Below the pieces are notes generated by a model. That model was not told where the DNA came from. It was given only the letters and a program-made list of their open reading frames with translations, and made no database searches. From NCBI RefSeq assembly GCF_052857255.1, contig NC_135505.1:66018149-66082148 (forward strand): a stretch of DNA of 64,000 nucleotides. The letters are read 5' to 3'. This document shows, piece after piece, positions 12,530 through 22,759 of the stretch. Origin of the DNA: Amblyomma americanum (lineage: Eukaryota > Arthropoda > Arachnida > Ixodida > Ixodidae). Within the stretch, counting starts at the first letter, position 1, and each line of letters begins with the position of its first letter. Both the position numbers and the translations under genes were made by a program.

Positions 12530-15500
12530 GGTTCTTAAGTGTACTCCAGTGGAATTGTCGATCTATATTCTCAGCTTCAACAGATTTAAATTGCCTATGC
12601 GCTCAGCTTCTACCGGATTTAGTTGCTTTACAGGAAACATGGCTAACTTCAAATTTCAATTATCATCTCAAGGATTACCATCCGTTCCGGCTTGACCGGT
12701 CATCACGAGGGGGAGGGTTGTTAGTGCTCATATCTTCAAAGTTTTGCCACAGGGCATGCATTTCTTTTCAATATGCGGACAATGAATGTGAAATCCTTGC
12801 GGTTGACCTTAGTGTCCCAGGTCAACAGCCCTTTACGGTAGCTAATGCATATTTCCCTTCTGGTGTGCGTGACACTCGGCCCTTTGACTCACTCATGTCT
12901 AGTAGCCGGTCTCAGGTTCTTTTACTTGGCGACTTCAATTCGCACCATGTGACTTGGGGTTTAAAACAGACAGCTTTGGTTCTAGACTGTTTGATTGGGC
13001 TTCTGGCAATAACTTGATCTGCAACAATTCCGGATTGCCTACGTTTGTCCGCAGTCAATGCCGCTCTGCCTTGGATTTAACTTTTTCCTCCCCAGGAGTC
13101 TCTGTTATGTCTTGGGCGCCTGCTGACTGCGCAACAAATAGTGATCATCTACCGATTAGTTTCAAGTTTGCGTGTAAATTAACTCTTCCTGAGCGACATC
13201 AGCGCACGTTAATAAATTACAATTGCTTTAAAGACACGCTGAAATCAGCCCTCCAAATCACTTCAGACACTCGCGCTCAGAGAAGTGCCGAAAGCAAGGC
13301 TGCACATCTATGCTCGATACCGGACCATGCAAGGCAAAAGTCTGAATTTTTGCTTAAGTGCACAAAGGGTGCAATCGCGAACAATTGGTGGAATGCTGAG
13401 TGCACGCGTGAATATAGACGACGAAAAGCAGCTTGGAAGAAACTTGTCAATCAAAGCCCAAAAAATTGGCTGGATTATAAGTATGTTGCAGCAACATTTA
13501 AGCGCACTGTCGCCCGTGCAAAGGAGGAGTATAATACAAATCATTATGATTTCCTTTCCCAATCAGGAAATAAACGAGCTTTATTTAATTTCCTGAGGCG
13601 CAACAAGGTGATTCCTCCGGCTGCCAACATTGAATCCTTTGTTCAGTCCCCTGCTGACATCGCAAAGGCCTTAGAGGATATTGCGTGTGGCCTAGAGCTT
13701 CGCTTTACATCTGCTTTACCTTCTCCTACTATATTCACATGCACCTCAAGTGATTTCACTGAGGTCTCTATGCCTGAGCTGTCGCAAATTGTTCTGCGCT
13801 TATCCCCAGCGGCTCCTGGCCCCGATAGGGTCACTTCATCTATGATCAAAATATTGTTCAATGAATCTCCTGCAGACCTGTTGGCTCTAATTAACCATTC
13901 TATTAAAGGTCCTTGGATACCGCATGAGTGGCGTCTTGCTGAAATAGTTCCATTGCTTAAAAAGCAAGGGGAGGGCTTAACTTTAGACAATATACGCCCT
14001 ATTTCGTTAACATCAAACCTTGTGAAATTGGTGGAAAGGGTCCTTCTCAGCCGTGTCATGTCATTCATTTCAGAAAATGCTGTATTGAATCCATGCCAAA
14101 TTGGTTTCAGGCCGGGTTGTTCAATTTGGTGTGCTCATACTGACCTTGAGAGTCGTATTAAATTAGCTCGCAATAGAAAAGAGTTTGCTGCGCTTGTCAC
14201 CTTGGATGTCAGTAAAGCATACGACAGCGTGGAGCACTCGACTCTATTACTAAGATTACAGGAACTCAACTTCTCAAGCTATTTTGTAGCCTGGATATCT
14301 GTTTTTTTGGAAAATAGAGAATTTTACTGCTGCCAAAATGGTGTTTCCTCAAGGAGATTTCCACAGACCAGAGGTGTTCCGCAAGGATCAGTTCTCTCAC
14401 CTGTTCTTTTTAACATTTTTCTAAGCTCAATTCCATGCGTTCAAAATGTGAAAACTTATGTGTACGCCGACGATATTGCATTTTTTGCATCAGCAAGTGA
14501 CATTAACACTCTTTATCAAACCCTACAAAATTACCTCAATGTTCTTGACAACTGGCTAGGAAGAATTCATCTGTCCCTTAATGTGAAGAAATGCGCATTG
14601 TTAGTATTTCCAGTTTCTGTTCCAGTAAATATCTGCCTGGTCTATAGAAATAACTTAATACCTCAAGTTCAGACGGTGAAGTATCTCGGTGTAATATACG
14701 ACTCTACTCTCTCCTGGCGGCCCCACATTGAGCAAGTTTCTGCAAAAGGAGTTCGGGCCATTGGCATCCTGCGCAGGCTTTGTAGTGCTAGGTCAGGCAT
14801 GAGAAGGCATACGCTTCTGATGATTTATAAAATATACGTCCACCCAATTTTGGAGTTCGGGTGTGTTTTATTCTTAGGAGCTCCTGCCTATAAACTTTGC
14901 CCTCTTGTGCTTTTGGAGCGTGAGGCGTTGCGCCTTTGTCTGGGGCTTCCAAAATATGTCGCCAATGCTGTTCTGCACCTTGAGGCGCGAATGCCTTCGT
15001 TATCAGCTAGGTTTCGCCTTTTAACAGTTCAAACATTTTTAAAATTATGCGACTCACCTCTTCACGCTTCCAGTATAATATTTCTTAGTCAACCTTCCGG
15101 CTTTTTTAGTGCTGCCTGGTCTCGATTTCATACCCCGCAGATACGTTACGTGCAGTCCCTCCTTGATCGCATAAATATTCATTTCACAGATGTCCGCCAA
15201 ATATTTAACAACTCCTCATCTGTCCAGATTGAATTCGATGATATTTTCCCATCGAATGCAAAGCTGCAGCCCTTCCCACTTCTTCAGGGTCTATTGCAGG
15301 ACCACCTAAGGTCCTTTCCCTCTCATGTTCTTATTGCTACTGATGCCTTGCAAGATCGCGAAAAGGCAGGTGTGGGAATTTTTTCGCCTTCACTGGATTG
15401 GTCTTTTTCTCTCCGTCTTCCTGACTTCACTCCAATTTTTCTGGCTGAATTATTAGCAGTAATCTTAGCCTTACGAAAATTAGAATCTACAGTTTCCCAG

Positions 15501-16166
15501 GTAGTGGTTATGACAGACTCTCTGTCCATTTGCTCTTCCTTATCCTCACCCACTGACTCTCGGCCGTTACGCCTCTTTAAGTTCCTGATTCCGCTCCATC
15601 TAAATTCGGTAAGGTTGCTTTGGGTACCCGGTCACATGGGCTTTCACTTAAATGAGGTTGCAGATTCCTTAGCAAGAGCCTCTCTTAGCGGCCCAATTGT
15701 TGCTGTCCTGCCATCATGTGCATACACAGCTGCGGTGAGGTTTCGCAGCTAGACAATATTTCAGGAATTTGCTGCCTCGGCTCTTACATCATCTCCCGAA
15801 TATCAGCATCTTCTGCATCCTTGGAGTAGCAAAGACTGGCGCTCACGCAGACTAGAGGTCTCTTTCACGCGCTTGCGTTGCCGGGTTCCCCTTCTAAATT
15901 TCTACCTTCACAGATCTGGCCTGGCAGCTTCCCCACTGTGCCCTTTTTGTGCCGAACCTGAGACAATAGATCACTTCCTGCTGTTCTGCCGCCGCTTTTC
16001 TCATTTGAGGAAGAGTATTTTGCAGATTCCATTTCATCAACTGGGCTTGCCTGTGTCTTCCGCGGTTGTTCTTTCCATTGGCGCTTCTTTGCTTGTACGA
16101 AGCGACAGGAGTGTGCGCTCTGCTGTGCAAAATTTTCTTCAAGAAACGCAGCGACTCCCATTCTAA
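12526..16166 (+). pseudogene. LINE ORF2: endonuclease, reverse transcriptase, RNase H (one frameshift, one stop)
   Basis: ORF2 enters in the -1 frame overlapping the ORF1 stop and has no ATG near its start. The endonuclease opens with LQWNCRSIF, then LQETWL, LLLGDFNSHH and SDHLPI. At about 12955 the frame shifts -1, then stays open to TAG 15750-15752 (932 codons), after which the same frame continues to 16166. RT motifs: LVTLDVSKAYDSVEHS, GVPQGSVLSPVLFN, YADDIAFF. RNase H motifs: IATDALQ, AELLAVILAL, VVMTDSLS, WVPGHMGF and VADSLA, so Asp, Glu, Asp and Asp are all present. The tail carries CPFCAEPETIDHFLLFC. The TAG replaces a Tyr codon still present in the left copy. Only these two lesions separate it from a full ORF2. 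Confidence 0.88.
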
Positions 16167-16379
16167 TTTCTTTTTCCCGCCCTCAATCAGTACGACATTG
16201 CAACATTACAGGCACTGTGTACTATTATGCACATTAAGCAATTGTCCCGTCTTTGATCTCCAAGTTAACTGGACCCCTTTCCTTCCCTTTTCCAATCGCT
16301 CAGATTACATACTATTACCACTCCTTTTCACGTCAAAACCTTCCTGTATCCAGTAAGGTTTGAGGCCTTCCTTCCTTCC

Positions 16380-17138
16380 TTCTACGGCATTCATGAATCG
16401 TGCATTGCGAAAGTCTCTTTGCCCGTCAACTCTGTCAGCAGGCAGCAGTTGTTCGACCTGATAGAGAAGAGCCTTCATAGTGACATAGACGGCGTCCCGG
16501 ATCTGACAGACGGCGTGGTGTTCTGCGACCTTATGAACATTGTGTTTCCAGGCATAATACGCCCAGCGTCTGCGGTACGGCCGAAAACAACTGCGAAAGG
16601 TAAGAAACTGCGTCTCCATTAGATTGACGCCAACTACTCAGCTGTCAAGAGAGCACTCATCAATGTGGGCGCCAAGGAACAGCTCACCATGGATAAGATT
16701 TCACAAGGCAGACTACATGAATGCTTGAATTTTGCCCGATGTCTCATGGAGGAATTGATGAAAAGATCCAGCGCCTGCTGTCAGGAAGGCCCTGCCGGCT
16801 GTGAGCTCCACCCGGAACGAAGCGCTGAAAAGGATAACGAGAATCAAGGCTTTATAGTACAAGGCGGAAGATCGGCGAAAGCGCCAAGAAACGGTGAGTT
16901 GCCGCGTGACGGCGACGTAGCGGTGAAAGCTGCAAAAAAAATGAAAGCAATAACCAGAATGAGAAGATTAAAAATTCAGAACATTTGTGACAAAGCACGA
17001 AACCAAGCTCTCAGGTGCATTTGTTTGGACAAAGTAAGATATCTTTTGAATGACCTATTGTCCGATGAAGAACATTGCGGACCCACAACCTACAACGAAG
17101 ACGACTTCTCAAACTTGGACCGCTTCCCAGGCCTCTGA
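16380..17138 (+). pseudogene. EB1 (MAPRE)-family retrocopy, interrupted
   Basis: The frame reads SVSRQQLFDLIEKSL, VVFCDLMNIVFPG, then after one in-frame TAG (16620-16622) ANYSAVKRALINVG, KISQGRLHECLNFARC, a low-complexity linker, and MRRLKIQNICDKA to a stop at 17138. The first part matches the calponin-homology domain of EB1 proteins (SR..LL..N.SL, FPG, NY..L..AF, KG.....F); the last part resembles the EB-homology dimerisation helix. EB1 proteins bind growing microtubule plus ends. Having both domains without introns suggests a processed retrocopy. It is very diverged, so a fast-evolving paralogue is the alternative. The LINE at 11608-16379 sits immediately upstream; deleting it joins the frame to an open stretch ending at 11599. 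Confidence 0.6.
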
Positions 17139-18163
17139 TGTGTCAGTTCGGTGGAACAGGCTACATTTTCCCTGTGTGTTCTTCGTTTTCTGGAACGTGG
17201 TGAAAAGTTACTGTTTTCCGCACGAAGTGAAATCCTTGTGCCGAACTTTTTTTGCTCTTTACTCCGAAGAACTTTTTCTTTTCGAGTAGAACTTGTGTGT
17301 TCCTTCCTCAGTCGTTCTGTGATGTTAGTTTAATAATGCTGCCTCACTACAGAAGTGCTTCCATATGCAGCTTTGTCCTACCTGTCAGCTGCTGCTTACA
17401 GAGCGGCCTCCTCAAGAAAGCTCACAACTGACGCCGCCAGGAATGACTGAGTGTTTTTGAAGCTAAAAAAATGCTTTTTCAGGACTGCAAGCATTACGGG
17501 GCGGACTTCAGATGACAGCTGGGCACGGAGCATTTAGGTAGTGAACAGTAGTCCCCTATTGGGGGGCATTTTGTCACCTTATTGTAATTAATAGTTCACC
17601 GTTAAATGTTACAGTGGCATATCAGGTAAGAAATACCGATAAAATTGATTCTCCAGGGCGAAGAAAAATTATTTTCCCTCCCTTCGTGCGTCGAGCCGAA
17701 AATGGGCTCTCGACGAGCGCATCGAGCCGCACCCATCCGCACTTTCCACTCTGAGTCGGCGGTCCGGCCGTCACAAAAGAAACAAGCGCTGATGTAGCAT
17801 CTAGTTTGGCCAAACAGTGACGACGCCACTGTCAGCTGCAGATGATATGCAGCAGGTGACTGTGTCCACAAAGAATGGTTTGCGACCGTCAGTTCCTGGA
17901 TGAAGGTCAGCAGCTGTGGGCTCCACAATTAGGTGGGCTTCAATACAGTGCCCTAAGATATGGCCGTCGGATTTACGCTGCCAGAGGTTCCGAGAGGCAG
18001 GCGCCCGCATCATTTCCTTCGCGGAATCACAACCCCAAAGTTATGTTGATATATCATCGTTGCAATCCACAGCGGCGAACTGCGCCACCTGCCTGTAGAT
18101 AGTATCAGCACCGCACATCACTAAATTTCCAAAGACTGCATGAATGTCATGGACAAAAGGCGC
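17139..18163. other. No recognised feature
   Basis: Possible 3' UTR of the EB1-like retrocopy at first, then sequence I cannot assign. No RNA gene or convincing frame. Confidence 0.45.
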
Positions 18164-19878
18164 AGTAGTGGCGTAGAGCTAGGGCATCCGCCTCGAGAGA
18201 ACGTGGACCGGGTGTTCGAATCCGGGTGCCACGCAATTCTCCACCGGCTTAAAAAAAACTACGCGTGTCGGTGGAATCGCATAACTATAGCCTGGGGTGC
18301 GGCCCGATCTCGGTGACCAGAACCGACAACGCCCTCCCTCATCAGAGCAGGATTTGGCCACCGTGGTGACGTGCTTGGCCGCAACCTTCTATGAACAAAT
18401 GAATTAACCCTCGGCCGTCAGGACCAAGCGACAAAACCTGTGAGGAAGCGGAGGATGCACGAATATCTGGCTCCGGGCAGGTCGCCATTGCAAACTGAAC
18501 CTGGCAATATTTCACTCTAGAACCATATCCAGTAAGGTTAGCCTGCGAATGCTGGTCGAGGAAATAGCGGGTATTAAATGGGACGTAACAGGGCTATTTA
18601 ATGAGGTAGGAGGGCAGATGAGGCGCATACAGTACTTAGGGGCGGGCATATACAGCCGTCCTAATCTTTAGCTGGCGTTCGTGGCGGCTGCGTTTTGCGT
18701 GGTCCTGCAGCTTATGACGGAGCAAACTTGAGAATATATCAAATATAAGCACAGGCTCATTAAACCCGTGCTTTCCGCCAGTTGCTTCGTCGCAACGCGC
18801 AGGAGCACAGAAAAAGCGGCCGTCGCGCACGCCAGTTAAACATTTGGCCGGCCATACTGTGCTATTGTGGGTTAGCGGATAGACCAGAACTAGGTGTAGG
18901 ATTCCTCGTCAACCAGGGTACCGCTGGCAACATAGACGAGTTCTACAGTACTAACGAGAGGGTGGCAGCTATTATAATCAGGTTTATAGAGGTACAGCTG
19001 AAGGCGCTGCAGACCTGCGTGCCTAGATGCAGCCATAATGACCAAACTCTTGAAAGCTTCTATGCAGGCGTGGAATCGGCAATGAAAAAAGTAAAATCAC
19101 AGTACTCTGTATTAATGAGCAACTTCCATGCGAAGGCAGGCAAGAAGGAGGCCGATAACCAGGCGATAGGCGACTATGGCGTAGGCTCCAGGAATAGCAG
19201 GGGTTCTTATCACTAGATTTTGCAGAGAAAAATAATTTACGGATCATGAATACATTCTACCAGAAACGAAAAAACAGGAACTGGACGTGGAAGAGCCCCA
19301 ATGGTGAGAGTGAAAATGAAACAGACTTCATACTATGCACTCACATTGGTATTGTGTAGGATATCGAGGTCCTCAGAAAGGTGCGTTGTAGCGACCACAG
19401 AATGGTAGGGTCTCGAATTAGCTAACACCTGAAGAGGTAGCGTGAGAAACTAGTGAAGTCTAAGCCCATTAGGAAGTTAGCGGCAAGAGGGAACGCAGAA
19501 GAATCCAGGATACCGAGGCTAAACAGCTATTATTCTCTATCTGAGGAATACGATCTTAATGTTCAAAGAATAAACGATAGCTACCATTACGGAGTGCGCA
19601 GTAGAAATAGGCGGTAAGATATTTCGACAGGATACCGGCAAGCTAACTCAGGAGACGAAAAATGTGATTTAGAAACGGCGAACCATGAAAGCGTCTAACC
19701 CTGCGGACAGAATACAACTGGCGCAGCTACAAAGTTAATAAATAAGCGCAAGATAGCCGGATTAAGGAACTTTAAATGGAGAGAATCGAGCATGCTTAAA
19801 GAACAGAGGTAGTTACAGTAGCCGCAGAGTTCTTCACAAATCTATACACTAGCCAATGTAATCAGAACTTTAATGATT
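18164..19878 (+). mobile_element. RTE-clade LINE, 5' part, heavily decayed, with tRNA-like head
   Basis: The 5' end is tRNA-like: A box GTGGCGTAGAGCTAGG and B box GTTCGAATCC, then a spacer with CAATTCTCCACCGG. The body follows the RTE copy at 33720-36904 base for base in outline. Coding remnants include ELGVGFLVNQ, NERVAAIIIRF, SQYSVLMSNFHAK and QAIGDYGVGSRNSRG (endonuclease region), then later linker sequence ending near a TSQCNQ motif. Stops and frameshifts abound. It is cut off at 19878, where the hAT-like half begins, and contains a MITE at 18653-18854. Confidence 0.8.
18653..18854. mobile_element. 202-bp MITE with about 50-bp terminal inverted repeats, TA target
   Basis: The first about 53 bp (CAGCCGTCCTAATCTTTAGC...) are an imperfect inverted copy of the last about 53 bp. 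TA flanks it on both sides (18651-18652 and 18855-18856). Removing the element and one TA restores catatactgtgc, which matches the same place in the other RTE copy. TA duplication with long inverted repeats fits a Tc1/mariner-mobilised MITE (inference). Confidence 0.8.
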
Positions 19879-20684
19879 ACTTTTCCGTTACTCCATGACA
19901 TAAATTTTAATTAATGCTTCTTCCCTGCAAGAATTCAAGATAACAATTTTATAAAGCTCATATTTCGCATAACACCTCAAGCCCAGACTAGGATTTTACC
20001 CGAAATCCTGATTTAACTCGAATACTTTGCACTAATGTGCAGAATCTTATCATTGTTATGGCGGCCTAAAGTTGCCTATAGATTTACAATGGATGGCTTT
20101 TAACTGTGGCACATTGTGGACCAATTTTCTGAATGTTACGTTAAACACAAAATGACATTCCATCGTCAATTCTAACTTCAAAAAGCAAATGTCACTGAAC
20201 CCTCAACAAATTTACAGTAATTCTGAAAAATGTGATGTTCCAAAATGCTCGGCGTGTTACACTATTCAAAAGAGTTGTGTGTGTGAGTGGTTTGGCAAGG
20301 GGTGGTAGCTAGAGGCAAGTGTGTGAATTCGTGTTCGTACACGTGTTTCGTGCTTTATGAGTATCTGCTGTTATTTTTTTGGTTTCGGCACGTCCTCATA
20401 GGCAGGTGTTTTCTGACATGAAACAAGGATCGTCAAGAGCACCTTTAGATTTTGTTGTTTTTGGAACATCACTTTCTGTGCTTTTTTTTTCTGCAATGGC
20501 GGCGGAGGGGGACAATGGCAAAAAAAATAAGTAGTAACGTGACACCTAACGTTACCGAAAAATGTTAACTCAAGTACGTTACCAGTTACGATTCCGGAAA
20601 GGTAACAAGTAAGTTATAAGTTGCCGAAAAAAGCAACGCGTTACCTGTAACGCCGTTACTTGTAACGCGTTGCCGCCAACACTG
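19879..20684. mobile_element. hAT-like non-autonomous transposon, right half (copy B)
   Basis: Homologous to copy A at 3625-4255 in its first about 600 bp, then continuing through ACGTTACC-type subterminal repeats to a terminus GCCGCCAACACTG, the inverted counterpart of copy A's CAGTGTTG start. The left terminus is missing: its left edge abuts decayed RTE sequence. The right flank is ggtgtacg (20685-20692). No transposase frame. Confidence 0.7.
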
Positions 20685-20878
20685 GGTGTACGTTCAGCTT
20701 TGGGCTCTGGTGCGTCACCAGTCTGTGTCGACAATTTTTCACTCACACCTAATGACGATTAAGTTTCGTATTAGGGAAGCCAACTGTAATTGAAAGCAAA
20801 AAAAAAGCATAGGAGGATATTTTGTTATTTTTGGTGTTGGTTATGAGAAACTAGTAGAGTAATGTTGCATAAAATTTT

Positions 20879-21280
20879 TTGGTAGGCAATAAAAGAAAAG
20901 TTCATAAGTTACGGCACGAACTTGTGAATGTGAAGGAAAAGCTGGAAAAGGAAAAATTTCCTGGCATGGTGTACCGGATCCCTTGTGCTGAGTGTGATTA
21001 TGTATACATAGGCGAAAGCGGGAATTTTCTAAGGCGCCTGAAAGCGCACAAGAAGGACGTAGAAAACCAAAAAGTAGTTGCCAACGCTCTTGCGGAGCAT
21101 GCCGTATCAGCAGAACATCGTATCTGATGGAATGAGGCCTCTATTATCGCGAAAGAAAGAAACAGGCTTACACGCCAATATCTTGAGTCGCTGGCGATAC
21201 AAACGACTAAAGAAACACTTAATCGCAATGACGGCAATCTCCCGCCAGTGTATGCAGGATGCCTCGGACGATTATTGAAA
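20879..21280 (+). pseudogene. GIY-YIG endonuclease domain of a Penelope-like element
   Basis: The frame has KEKFPGMVYRIPCAECDYVY followed by IGES, NFLRRLKAHKKDV and ALAEHAV; after a break at about 21125 it continues with NEASIIAKE, TRQYLESLAI and GNLPPVYAG. The VYRIPC..C...YIGES arrangement with the later Arg and His is the GIY-YIG nuclease carried at the C-terminus of Penelope-like RTs, which nicks the target. An in-frame TGA at about 21125-21127 interrupts it. The upstream RT and linker are missing. Confidence 0.78.
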
Positions 21281-21310
21281 CGTATTTAAGAGCCGGTTTT
21301 TTAGTAAAGC

Positions 21311-21350
21311 CTTCAGTGAACAAGGCTTCCGTAAGGAAGCCGAAACGTCG
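21311..21350 (+). ncRNA. Hammerhead-like ribozyme remnant of a Penelope-like element
   Basis: A perfect 7-bp hairpin (GGCTTCC, loop GTAA, GGAAGCC) is followed directly by GAAACGTCG, the 3' core and cleavage-proximal sequence of hammerhead ribozymes, preceded by CAGTGAACAA in place of the strict CTGATGA core. Hammerheads are known in Penelope-like elements. The left core deviates, so activity is doubtful. Confidence 0.5.
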
Positions 21351-21400
21351 TTTATTGACACTGGCCTTTGGTCGGCGATTCATGTATTTTTGTTTTCCTA

Positions 21401-22424
21401 TAACTAAATCCTACCAATGAGATTTGAGCCTACGACCACTATATGTTGCGTACTGGGCTCTGTTCACTGAGATGTGTTGACCACTGTCTTGTATTCTTCT
21501 GTAAGGGGTATTTATGTTAAGTGCAACCTGACTTTGTTAGTGTTCACCAATAGCACGCTAATATACAACAGCAGGCATATAGTGTGACTCCTCTGAGAAG
21601 GTACGATGACACTAGAGAAACGAGCAAGCAGCAGGAAGCTTTGCTAGAGCTCTATAGAGCTCTCTAGACAGGTGTGTCGTCGGCTGTACACGAGGTAATC
21701 TTTGAGTCATGTGTGCGCAGCACATAAATTCCTTTAAATCGGACATATCATCCGGCGCCATAAAAGGCTTAGTAACGTGAGTTTACTGCATGTCGTAAAC
21801 ATCTCTAAACGTTGTTATAGTAGCTGCACATGTGAGAGTCGAAGTAAAGGGAGTAGCAAAGACATGATTTTCGTCCATCCCTGAATATCGCAGCTGAAGA
21901 TGTGGTAAGCAAGTTCAAATGGAGCTAACATGACGACCTGAATTACACAATCAGCCTAGACTTTAAAAGAGAGCGAGTGAAATTTCTCAGTAGGAAGGAA
22001 GAAACGAAGTAGGAATTAGCTGGAAAAATTGTGCCTTGTAGTGTTCATTTCGAGAATTTATTTGACCCTTGAAGCAAGGAAGACAAAACGAGTGTAAATG
22101 CGAGCCTTGATAGTAATATTATCGAGATATTAGAAGACGTTGGGGATGGGATAGCTTAGCTGGGAAAGATACAATGCCTCGAAAAATTATCTTTGTTTTC
22201 TTGTTACATCTCACCTTCGGTTTTGAATTTTTGAAACTATCGTTCTTAGAGGTATCAATTGCAGGAAATCTAGAAGCCCTTATACCACTCCATTCTGCTA
22301 TGTGTTGAGGGCGAAGAAGAAACCGGTGAGCGTAGCCTCAGGCGATCATTTAGGAAAAAGAAGATGAAGCAGAACTAAGCGGCTGGGTGGCCCTGATTGC
22401 GCTGGCGCCTTTCTTTTGCTACAG
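21401..22424. other. Upstream region of the membrane-protein gene; nothing recognised
   Basis: No clear promoter or frame. A pyrimidine-rich tract ending in CTACAG at 22424 looks like a splice acceptor, implying a possible upstream non-coding exon. Confidence 0.4.
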
Positions 22425-22474
22425 TCGCCATTGAAAGGCCCGACGCACGTATGATACGAGCCACACCTAGTCAC

Positions 22475-22588
22475 ATGCGACGTCTCCTAGTCCTCACGTT
22501 GGCTTTGGTGGCCACCGGAATGGAAAGCGAAAGCCACGCTCGCCATTGGCGAAACTACCTCAACGGCATCCTGGCCCAGCTCGCCCAG
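22475..22588 (+). CDS. Exon 1 (signal peptide) of a single-pass membrane protein gene
   Basis: First coding exon of the only convincing host gene. ATG 22475 opens MRRLLVLTLALVATG, a classic signal peptide (basic start, hydrophobic core), followed by a short polar stretch ending AQLAQ. An in-frame ATG at 22451 would add eight residues; I prefer 22475 because it puts the basic residues right before the hydrophobic core. The exon ends CAG|GTGGGT in phase 0 (a GTAAGG four bases on is an alternative donor). An acceptor-like CTACAG at 22424 suggests a 5' UTR intron. The predicted protein of about 319 residues has a signal peptide, hydrophilic ectodomain and C-terminal membrane helix, so it should be type I, at the cell surface or in endosomes. 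I recognise no domain and assign no function. Confidence 0.6.
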
Positions 22589-22759
22589 GTGGGTAAGGTT
22601 GAATGCCCGCTTTTTTTTCTATGTTTGACATTTAAGCCACGTCTCATTTCTGCTTTAAAGTAAATGCATACACGGTGTATGACTTGTATGCATCTCTCGG
22701 CAAAAAATCTCGGGACCTATAGATACGACAAGTGCAAACTGAACAATACTCTCGAAACA

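Larger units (their letters stand above)
11608..16379 (+). mobile_element. I-superfamily LINE, right copy, 5'-truncated, nearly intact ORFs
   Basis: A non-LTR retrotransposon with ORF1 (zinc knuckles), ORF2 (AP endonuclease, reverse transcriptase, RNase H, C-terminal knuckle), a short 3' UTR and a 3' tail of CCTT units (16364-16380). RNase H in ORF2 plus CCHC ORF1 place it in the I superfamily (family knowledge). It is truncated inside ORF1 and begins with a small duplication (gagtgattgc twice near 11606-11630), typical of 5'-truncated target-primed insertions. An 8-bp duplication ttctacgg flanks it. The 3' tail differs from the left copy's CCAA units. Confidence 0.9.
20870..21400 (+). mobile_element. 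Penelope-like element, 3' fragment
   Basis: This contains the GIY-YIG endonuclease end of a Penelope-like element (next entry), a short spacer, a hammerhead-like motif (21311-21350) and the 3' end near 21400. RT is absent, so the copy is strongly 5'-truncated. Confidence 0.75.

Noticed and set aside
16592..16622. Tiny intron in the EB1-like sequence (GTAAG to TAG)
   Set aside because: About 23 nt is too short to splice and would shift the frame; treated as a stop in a retrocopy.
21960..22150. Extra LINE fragment (Lys/Glu-rich broken frame)
   Set aside because: Too short and broken to match any family with confidence.
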